Shown here: piece after piece, positions 57,701 through 64,000 of the stretch
How positions within the stretch are numbered: position 1 is the first letter of the stretch
Layout of the letters: every line of letters starts with the position of its first letter
Assembly (NCBI RefSeq): GCF_002706795.1
Contig: NZ_CP017705.1
Span: 5,121,501 to 5,185,500, forward strand
Reading direction: 5' to 3'
Length of the DNA: 64,000 nucleotides
Origin: Brevibacillus laterosporus DSM 25
GTDB taxonomy: Bacteria; Bacillota; Bacilli; Brevibacillales; Brevibacillaceae
Notes under the pieces: model-generated
The model's database searches: none
What the model was told of the DNA's origin: nothing
Seen by the model: the letters and a program-made list of their open reading frames with translations, nothing else
Translations under genes and position numbers: made by a program

Positions 57701-60700
57701 GTAAATACCGACCAATCCTTCTGTTGTTAGTCCTGTTTTACTTAGGAAATGGCCAAGTCGATTCGCCCATTCATTTAATTCTTGATAGGTAATTCGACAA
57801 TCTTGATAACGTAGCGCTACCTTCTCAGGTTGTTTCAACGCATACTCTTCCACATAATGGTGAATGGAACGTTTTGTGTCAAAATCGCGCTCTGTTGCAT
57901 TGAATTGATTGATTATCTCCGCCTGATTTCCCAGATAATCTAATTCCGACAAAGTATTTTTTCCACCTGTAATCTGCTTAGCTATATGAATGAAGCAATC
58001 TAAGAATGATTCACCCGGAAATACCTGTTGATCATAGTAAATGGAAAGCTCAACTGAATCTGAAAACGCTTTGACCCATATATTCACCTGTCGCTCAGAA
58101 TAATGAAGATGATAATAATTAATATGAATCATCTCTTGACAAACGGGAATCATCGTAAAGTTAAGATAATTGAAGTAAAAAGATATCTCTTCTTCTCCCA
58201 GGATATTTTTTTGCTCCATCATGGAAATATCACGATATGTAGCATCTTCTGATTTCATTTTCATCAAGTGAGCGAAATAGTCTTTCATCTCCATATCAGG
58301 GGTAAAAATATGACGTGGAAACAATAGAGGTGTCACTTGATAAAAGTTTCCGACTGTGCGTGAATACTCACGTGGTCGTCCATTGATAATATTACGTATC
58401 AGAAAATCGGATTGCTGGTTGCTATAAGTTTTAACCAACAAACCATATACTCCCCATAAGAAATGAGAAAGCCGCACCTTCTCCTTTTCACAATATCTCT
58501 TGATCTGTGCAAACAGTTCAACAGGTATCTGAGTTCTTTGATTTACGACTGCTGATTGCTTCTCTATACCACTCGTGGCAAGCTGCTCCACATTAGAGAG
58601 CTTTTCCTTCCAATAGTTTTTGATGATACTGGTATCAAACGATTGTAAGTTATTCGAAACATAAGCAGAGAAGCTCTCTGTTTCCTTTGGTTTATATTCT
58701 GTACCGTTCTCCAAAGCTTCATAGCTCGCTGCGATATGCTCAATAATAATTTTTACTGCTACACCATCAATAATGAGATTATGAGCTAAGATGCAAAACG
58801 TATGATTCCCAGCCTGATCAGTAGCAAATACGAATGTGGCAAGCTTTGGCTCAAATAAGTTCCATGAAACGTTTAGCTCCTGCTCTATCAGCTTGGTTAT
58901 AAAAGCACTGCTTGTTTCGGCTCCATCAGTTTCGTATTCATCGTAGGAAAACGGACTATTTTTCTTAACTGCTTGATAAATTGCAGCCCCATCCTTGATT
59001 AGATGAGCATGAAGCTGCGGTGTCTGATTAAAAACATGCTCAGTTGCTTGCTTCCATAGCTCTTTGTTGATCTTTGCTGGGAGATCTATGGAGGAGACGA
59101 AGAGATACGATAGCCCATTGTTTTGGTTAAGCAAGATATCGTAATACATGTCTCGTTGAGTAGTTGTTAATGGATAAACACATTCATAATCAGCTTTTGA
59201 TAATGCCAAATGGTTAAATAGTGAGTTTTCCGTGCCATTGCTCATTTGTATCTTACTAATTTCGCTCATCGGATGCTCAAGCAGTTCTATGAGTAGCTTT
59301 TTGAACCAATCGATCAATACATCCAGCTTTGTTTCGTTAAAAATAGCAGCATTACATTCCATAAGGCAGGATAAGCCATCATTCGTTTCTTGGATTAGCA
59401 AGCTTACATCACTACGAGTAGCTGAATTTTTAACCTCAAAAGGGGTCAGCGTTAAATCTTCTGCCGATAAGGTATTTGGTAATTCATGATCTGCGCTTTG
59501 ATACGTAAAACCTGCGCGAACCTTTTCGATAGGGAATTGAAGTCGCTCTACCATATATTCAAGTGGGTAATCCTGGTTTTCAATCATTTCCACACTTTGC
59601 TGTTTCATCTCTTCAATTAAATGTAGCCATGTTTTATTACTTGTCACTTGTAAGCGGACAGGTAGTGTATTGACAAACATACCCACCATATTTTCGACTA
59701 GCGGATGAGTACGACCAGAGGTCACAGTGAGTACCGCTATATCCTCGGTATAGCAGCATTTAGCAAGAAAAATCTCATAAACAGCAAATAGGGTATGATA
59801 TATGGTTGCCCTGCACTGATCACTGATTTTTTTGAGAGCTGCTGTTGTTTCTGCATCAATCTTGAAACTTTGCACATGACCCCGGTCATTTTGACCCGTA
59901 TTCACTGCTACATCAACAGGCAGGTTTAATTCTGGGAGCGGTTCGGCTAATACATTACGCCAATATTCTTCTTGCTTCTGCACATTTTCTGTAGATAAAA
60001 ATGAATTCTGCCAGGCTGCAAAATCTTTATAGGTGACACTTAGTTCTGGCAACTGTTCACCCTGATATAAATAAAGCAGTTCTTTTATCAAGATATTCAT
60101 GCTTAGTCCATCTGAAATAATATGGTGCATGTCCAGTAGCAAAACGTGTTTTTCCTCTGTTATTTTTACTAGTTGCAGGCGTATTAGAGGTGCCTCAGAA
60201 AGCACAAAGGGTTGAACAAATTCCTCTGTGATACTACTTAGCTGTTCCTCTGTTCCTTCTATAAACACCAATGGAATGTCTACTTCATCGTGAATTCGTT
60301 GAACAATCTCACCCTCTCTAAGGTGAAAAGATGTGCGCAATGATTCATGACGCGAAATAACATGCTTAATCTGTTCACGGAGTTTTGCATAGTCCAGTAT
60401 TCCTTCGATACAAACCCCGACAGGGAGGTTATAGCTGGTTCCACTATGGGCTTGCTGCTCTGATAGAACATATAATCGTTTTTGGACAGAAGAAACCGGA
60501 TAATAGTCTTGTTTTGCCAATTTCGTAAAAACAGGTACACTCACACCAGTTTCCTTTACAGTATTAGCCGCTAGCTCCCTGATGGTTGGATAGAGAAACA
60601 TATGGTGCAAAGGGATAAAACAATCAAATTCCTTCTGCATTCTCATGGCAATGGTAGATGCTTGTAGAGATTGACCGCCAAGATCAAAAAAGTTATCTTC

Positions 60701-63700
60701 CGTACCAAATTGTTCTGTTCCTAAAACATCACTCCAGATAGACCAAATTTTCTCCTCTGTATCATTAGCAGGTAGAGTGGAACACCCCTCATAATCTTGG
60801 CAGGAGAACGGATCAGGTAATTCAGAAAGATCTATCCCTCCATCCTTGCGCAGAGGCATTCCCATTTGTTTTACAAAATGAGTAGGCCGCATGTATTCTG
60901 GAAGATGGGATAATAAGAACGAGCGAAGCTCCTGAATATCCAATTGATCTGGCTGACTAGTAAAGAGATACGCAGACAAAAGCTCTTTCTTTTTACCCTG
61001 ATCATCAGCTATCCTCACGATTGCCCTGTCCACACCAGGGAATAGCTCAAGCACCACTTCAATTTCGTGTGTATGAATGCGATGGTTATTGCGTTTCACC
61101 TGATTATCTATATTTCCTATATACTCAAATTCACCTTCTGGTAGTAATCGAGTTAATTCCTTGGTAGCATACACATTTTGTTTATCACCATGTCCCCATG
61201 TAAGGCACAAATTCCCTGCTACACCCAAGGTTACTGGCTGTCTCTGATCATCTACTATATCTGGTTGAAAAAAGCCTATTGGATTTCCTAATGGAACCTT
61301 TTGCAGTGACGCCATTTCCAAATCAGATACTTCATGTGCTGTAATAAGCATCGGAACTTGCTTCATGCTAAAAGTGCGCAACAGCCTCGAACCATTCGGC
61401 AAAAATTCCCTCCAATTAGGTAGGTGATGATAAAGCAATACTTCCGTATCAAGGACAACAAGCTTGAGAAGATCAACTTCTTGTAGGGAAGTAAGCATTC
61501 GCTTTGTATCCTCGTCTAACTTGCTTCCTCTATGAACTAAAATGATTTTTCCAGTGTCATTGCTATAGTCGAATAAAGCATCTTTTTGATGAGCTATTCG
61601 CAGAGTAGCTCCATTTACCAGTACCGGTATCCAAAATTTTTCCCAAAAATCTACTTCATTAGACGAAGTAATATACACACAATCAGTGCTTGTAAGCTTA
61701 CATTTTTCTTTGATTGCTTCTGCATAACACATGAGCTGTTGATGAGTAAAACCACCAACACCTTGAACGATTTGCACAATTTTATCTGCGCTATTCTGTA
61801 ATTGTAAGTTTGATGAAGCTACCTGTTTTACATCTTCCTGTATTTCCTGTAGATCAATAATCTGCTTAGCGTTTTCCTTGACAAGTGGTGTTGCTTCGCG
61901 TGTCATGACTACTGCATGTTGTACTATATCGGTCGCTTCTTTATTTATATAGGTGTACGTATAGCCAGCTTTTATTACAGCAAGAATGCATACAATCGCT
62001 TCGACAGAAGTAGGTAAGCAAATGATAATTTGCTTATTGGGTTCTACATCCAGTTGCTGAATCCAGCGAGCCAATTGATTAGACTGTTCATGAAGCGATT
62101 GATATGTAATTTCGTTATTACCACATAAAACAGCATTCTTGTTAGGATATTCTAACGCCCATTTTTCTACTTGCTCATGAATAAACAGTTGCCCCTTACT
62201 TTCTAGAGATTTCTTCTCTTTCAAGTCCTGTGATGCTACCAGATGTGATAAGAGTGAAATACCTGAAAGTGAGCGATCAGAATCATTCACCAAGTCCTCT
62301 ACTAATCTAGAAAATCCATTAATCCAACCATCTATTATTCCATTTTCTGAGAGATCAGCGTTATATTCAAACTCAAGATGTAATTCAGATCCTACTTCAA
62401 TAACATTAAGTCCGATATCTTGCTTAGTTGAAACCTTTGGAAAAGGTACAAACTCTACTGCACATTCAGGAAATTGTAAATTGCCTGTCGGCCGATCCAT
62501 GTTGAAGGTTGCAGTAATTCCAGGTAGCTTAGGACTATTCGATTGAGCTGCTAGCATTTTGCCAATTAAAGCCATAGAGCAATGCTGATACTGGTAAGCT
62601 TCAAAGGCATTCTTTTTCACTAAGCTACTAACCTCGGCAAAGGTCATATCTGGGTCAATTTGGCCATGAATAGGTAGCATATTTACACATTGCCCTACTA
62701 AATGCGAGGAGCCTGCAAGCGCTTGTCCCCCACTAGGGATGCCAATAAACATAGAACTTTGACCTGTTATCTTATGCAAAAATACCTGAAAAGAGGCTAA
62801 AATAGTCATAAATAAGCTATTTCTCTGTTTCTTACTAAACTCTCTTAGTTTGTTCGCTACATCAGCTTTTAGAATCAGAGTTGTTCGATTTCCTATGTAG
62901 CTACGTTTTGCAGGCTTCATTTTTGAGCTCGGGAAATCTAGTACTTCAAACGATTTTGTACTCTGTTGTTCCCAAAAAGATAATGCTTCTGAAAGCTGAT
63001 TCTGCTGCTTGTCTTGCCATACTATAAAATCTCGATACTGCATAGGCTCAGGGAGATCTATCTTCTGGTGATGATAGGCAGCGGTATAAAGGGACTCCAG
63101 TTCTTTAACAAGAACACCTATTGACCAACCGTCCGCAATAACATGATGAATAATGAAAACTAGCTGATAAACGTCTTTTTCTATCTGTAGGATATAGGCT
63201 TTGAATAACGGGCCTTTTTCTAGATTAAAGACTTGTTTACCCTCGTTATCCATCCAAGCTTGCGCTTGTTTTTTTGCATCCATGCCCTTTTGATCCTGAA
63301 AATCAACCAATGGGACGTCAATCACCATTTTGGGATGTATACACTGATATTCGCCATCTGTACTTATTGTTGTTCGTAGAGATTCATGCCTATCAACAAG
63401 TTGCTGTATTGCCTGACGAATTCCATCCAATTTTAATTGACCTGATAGTTGAAGCACGAAGCATTCATTATACGAACGCGACTCTTCCTCTCCCAGTTGA
63501 CAAAAAAACCATAATTGCTTTTGTTCTTCTGATAGCGGTACCTGTAACTCGTCTTTAACTCCCTTATCTATGTTCTCTTCTAAGGGAGTGTTAGAAAAAA
63601 AACCTGCTCTCTTCATCTCCTCTATGCTGTCTTTAACTGCATCAATAATCTTTTCGACATCTTGATCACTATGAGCAGTGGACAAGAAGCAGTTTCTTCC

Positions 63701-64000
63701 TTCCCAGGTGTAAATACCACGTAACAGCAGATGGTAAAATAATATTTCTTGCGTACCTTTTACTACAAAACGGAACAACGAACCAAAGTGAACCATTCGA
63801 ATGGAGACATTCTGCTCTCTGAAATAAGAGTTTAAAGTCTGGCACATACGAGCTGTACGTTGGTTTACCTCTTCTTGTAGGGTACTCCCTTGTTGTTTTA
63901 GATGCTCTAGAGTCACTTTGGCGGCTGCCATGGTTAAGGGATGATGGCAAAATGTACCTGCGACGAATGTACGCTTTTCTGCAACTGGTGGATAAGATTG
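54749..64000 (-). CDS. Hybrid PKS/NRPS-type megasynthase, C-terminal part: AMT-C-A*-T-C-C*-A-T-C (partial)
   Basis: The frame is open to the right edge, so the real start lies outside; positions here count from the Met at 63931. Before it the frame reads AEKRTFVAGTFCHHPLTM. With residues 1-110 this is the end of a class III (glutamate-1-semialdehyde-type) aminotransferase, as in mycosubtilin/iturin synthases. Then: C1 (130-570, IHHVIADGWS); A* decayed (580-1045); T1 (S1088 in FDLGGQSLQ); C2 (1143-1575, MHHIISDGLS); C* (1586-2000, AHNLIIDG); a normal A domain (2020-2520, VIYTSGSTGKPKGAM, hand-read code DIWELTADDK); T2 (S2566, ENGGHSLKA); and C4 (2621-3045, LHHIISDGVS). The tail is QTEIDFNF. 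An aminotransferase domain implies a beta-keto substrate, hence PKS modules upstream. Confidence 0.93.
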   Translation of the reverse strand, partial: QSYPPVAEKRTFVAGTFCHHPLTMAAAKVTLEHLKQQGSTLQEEVNQRTARMCQTLNSYFREQNVSIRMVHFGSLFRFVVKGTQEILFYHLLLRGIYTWEGRNCFLSTAHSDQDVEKIIDAVKDSIEEMKRAGFFSNTPLEENIDKGVKDELQVPLSEEQKQLWFFCQLGEEESRSYNECFVLQLSGQLKLDGIRQAIQQLVDRHESLRTTISTDGEYQCIHPKMVIDVPLVDFQDQKGMDAKKQAQAWMDNEGKQVFNLEKGPLFKAYILQIEKDVYQLVFIIHHVIADGWSIGVLVKELESLYTAAYHHQKIDLPEPMQYRDFIVWQDKQQNQLSEALSFWEQQSTKSFEVLDFPSSKMKPAKRSYIGNRTTLILKADVANKLREFSKKQRNSLFMTILASFQVFLHKITGQSSMFIGIPSGGQALAGSSHLVGQCVNMLPIHGQIDPDMTFAEVSSLVKKNAFEAYQYQHCSMALIGKMLAAQSNSPKLPGITATFNMDRPTGNLQFPECAVEFVPFPKVSTKQDIGLNVIEVGSELHLEFEYNADLSENGIIDGWINGFSRLVEDLVNDSDRSLSGISLLSHLVASQDLKEKKSLESKGQLFIHEQVEKWALEYPNKNAVLCGNNEITYQSLHEQSNQLARWIQQLDVEPNKQIIICLPTSVEAIVCILAVIKAGYTYTYINKEATDIVQHAVVMTREATPLVKENAKQIIDLQEIQEDVKQVASSNLQLQNSADKIVQIVQGVGGFTHQQLMCYAEAIKEKCKLTSTDCVYITSSNEVDFWEKFWIPVLVNGATLRIAHQKDALFDYSNDTGKIILVHRGSKLDEDTKRMLTSLQEVDLLKLVVLDTEVLLYHHLPNWREFLPNGSRLLRTFSMKQVPMLITAHEVSDLEMASLQKVPLGNPIGFFQPDIVDDQRQPVTLGVAGNLCLTWGHGDKQNVYATKELTRLLPEGEFEYIGNIDNQVKRNNHRIHTHEIEVVLELFPGVDRAIVRIADDQGKKKELLSAYLFTSQPDQLDIQELRSFLLSHLPEYMRPTHFVKQMGMPLRKDGGIDLSELPDPFSCQDYEGCSTLPANDTEEKIWSIWSDVLGTEQFGTEDNFFDLGGQSLQASTIAMRMQKEFDCFIPLHHMFLYPTIRELAANTVKETGVSVPVFTKLAKQDYYPVSSVQKRLYVLSEQQAHSGTSYNLPVGVCIEGILDYAKLREQIKHVISRHESLRTSFHLREGEIVQRIHDEVDIPLVFIEGTEEQLSSITEEFVQPFVLSEAPLIRLQLVKITEEKHVLLLDMHHIISDGLSMNILIKELLYLYQGEQLPELSVTYKDFAAWQNSFLSTENVQKQEEYWRNVLAEPLPELNLPVDVAVNTGQNDRGHVQSFKIDAETTAALKKISDQCRATIYHTLFAVYEIFLAKCCYTEDIAVLTVTSGRTHPLVENMVGMFVNTLPVRLQVTSNKTWLHLIEEMKQQSVEMIENQDYPLEYMVERLQFPIEKVRAGFTYQSADHELPNTLSAEDLTLTPFEVKNSATRSDVSLLIQETNDGLSCLMECNAAIFNETKLDVLIDWFKKLLIELLEHPMSEISKIQMSNGTENSLFNHLALSKADYECVYPLTTTQRDMYYDILLNQNNGLSYLFVSSIDLPAKINKELWKQATEHVFNQTPQLHAHLIKDGAAIYQAVKKNSPFSYDEYETDGAETSSAFITKLIEQELNVSWNLFEPKLATFVFATDQAGNHTFCILAHNLIIDGVAVKIIIEHIAASYEALENGTEYKPKETESFSAYVSNNLQSFDTSIIKNYWKEKLSNVEQLATSGIEKQSAVVNQRTQIPVELFAQIKRYCEKEKVRLSHFLWGVYGLLVKTYSNQQSDFLIRNIINGRPREYSRTVGNFYQVTPLLFPRHIFTPDMEMKDYFAHLMKMKSEDATYRDISMMEQKNILGEEEISFYFNYLNFTMIPVCQEMIHINYYHLHYSERQVNIWVKAFSDSVELSIYYDQQVFPGESFLDCFIHIAKQITGGKNTLSELDYLGNQAEIINQFNATERDFDTKRSIHHYVEEYALKQPEKVALRYQDCRITYQELNEWANRLGHFLSKTGLTTEGLVGIYMERSPRMVESILAVWKVGAAYSPIDPKYPLDRVFGILQESKAQVLLTTSDLVSDTVRAGFVGRIICLDQIVDDLMKESGDNVNIPLDMNQLSYVIYTSGSTGKPKGAMVEHIGMMNHIFAKVDGVEITAESIVAQNSSHCFDISVWQFFVALVSGGTTVIYPNELILNTKHFIEKVKQDSVTVLEVVPSYLSVMLDLLEKEVQIFHSLEYLLVTGETLKQNVVEKWFKLYPLIPIINAYGPTEASDDITHYYMDSVPEMPAIPIGQPLQNFNIYIVNENLQQCPIGVKGEILVSGIGVGRGYLYDTERTQASFMDDPFTDEKGRRMYKTGDLGRWLSGGIIEFYGRKDHQVKIRGFRIELGEIESKLVQIPSINEAIVTDLEDELGNKYLCGYIVCKSKVDNAEVKATLSKVLPGYMIPSYLIQLDQMPVNTNGKVDRKALPVPVIDATREVIEAENITEEKLIQIWESVLGIKGISVTDHFFENGGHSLKAIMLLSRIHKIFDVEMSLRQIFEMPTIKEQATYLRNAEKSMHFSIQPAPKKDCYPLSDGQKRLFLQHQLNMESTSYNMPGVMLMEGELDKGRLENVLQEIVNRHESLRTSFDLVDGEPMQIIQEESQLTLNYMNVEERDINEQIKFFVRPFDLSKSPLLRVTIAELSDKRHLLLVDLHHIISDGVSMGVLIRDMMDLYQGKELAPLPIQYKDFTNWQAQEGKKIMDTQGEYWKKIFANEVPVLSLPTDGDRPKMRRLEGERIRFVLDSDISQGVYEVSKKSNTTIFMVLMATYQILLAKYANQEDVVTGTAVAGRSHSDLENVMGMFINILPIRTQPQSGKTFVEYLGEVKQLILQAFEHQHYPMEQLPELLKLSRDLSRNPLFDTMFNMQNMEIPELELDCIRVSPYPYVTKVAKFDLTLEAKEQYNQLYFELEYATSLFTRETAERMIRDYQHILRSIVLDDQVRLRDIALEKSFTKVKKSIQTEIDFNF
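57932..59176 (-). other. Second, probably inactive condensation domain (C*) in tandem
   Basis: It starts ECVYPLTTTQRDMYYDILLNQ and ends before the functional A domain. The catalytic block is AHNLIIDGVA, where the second His of HHxxxDG, the catalytic one, is Asn. It directly follows an intact condensation domain with no A or carrier domain between. It may be a structural or docking domain, or catalyse something other than amide formation. Confidence 0.75.
60797..62194 (-). other. Decayed adenylation domain (A*) with intact neighbours
   Basis: The fold is recognisable at its ends (ITYQSLHEQSNQLARWI, CILAVIKAGYTYTYIN; LLSHLPEYMRPTHFV). The core is gone: the A3 glycine-rich P-loop is replaced by IVQGVGGFTHQQLM, A5 YGPTE is missing, A7 TGDL reads WGHGDK, A8 reads GNIDNQVKRNNHRIHTHEIE, and A10 reads RKDGGIDLSE, without the catalytic lysine. 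The following carrier domain keeps its serine. It cannot adenylate, so the carrier is loaded in trans or the module is skipped. Confidence 0.85.

Noticed and set aside
1-64000. CRISPR arrays, rRNA operons, complete tRNA genes, phage or plasmid origins
   Set aside because: None seen: no regularly spaced direct repeats and no rRNA or full tRNA sequence recognised.

Overview
The window reads as a piece of a low-GC, spore-forming member of the Bacillales. A spore-germinant-receptor operon, Sfp-type and trans-AT polyketide genes, an IS231-like element and Bacillus-style ribosome binding sites all point that way. The mix of trans-AT PKS/NRPS and large NRPS loci with a lactococcin 972-type bacteriocin suggests Brevibacillus (B. 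laterosporus-like), but this is inference; no rRNA is present.

Left end (1-10.2 kb, minus strand): the front of a trans-AT PKS/NRPS gene cluster. In transcription order it holds a LoaP-type antiterminator with its own promoter and leader, an RNA hairpin that is a candidate LoaP target, a phosphopantetheinyl transferase, an intrinsic terminator lying inside the operon, a PksB-like metallo-hydrolase, an acyl hydrolase-acyltransferase-enoyl reductase fusion, and the beta-branching cassette (ACP, decarboxylating KS, HMG-CoA-synthase-like enzyme, ECH1). An NRPS gene then runs off the left edge.

10.2-22.5 kb: an accessory, decaying region. It contains gene and transposase remnants, a complete lactococcin 972-type bacteriocin operon (bacteriocin, membrane protein, ABC ATPase), an unannotated locus with the layout of a type I toxin-antitoxin system at 15.9-16.2 kb, an IS231-like IS4-family element, a frameshifted IS3-family element abutting a truncated GMC oxidoreductase, an aadK-like aminoglycoside adenylyltransferase and small fragments.

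22.5-39.2 kb: mostly ordinary chromosome. It holds a SWIM/SNF2 helicase, an RpiR regulator convergent with nanE and a PTS permease, a deleted lacD remnant, gpmA, a SnoaL-like protein, a DsbA-family protein, an acyl-CoA ligase, a hemerythrin-like protein and a gerA-gerB-gerC operon.

39.2-64 kb (minus strand): a second large NRPS cluster that continues beyond the right edge. The edge gene has the end of an aminotransferase domain followed by C-A*-T-C-C*-A-T-C, where A* is a badly decayed adenylation domain and C* has lost a catalytic His. Then come C'-A-T-E, C-A(with an embedded luciferase-like monooxygenase)-T-E, a cytosolic serine hydrolase and C'-A-T-C. Two proteins start with only the second half of a condensation domain (C'), and two end with a full condensation domain. 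This suggests that the assembly order is not the gene order. No thioesterase is visible.
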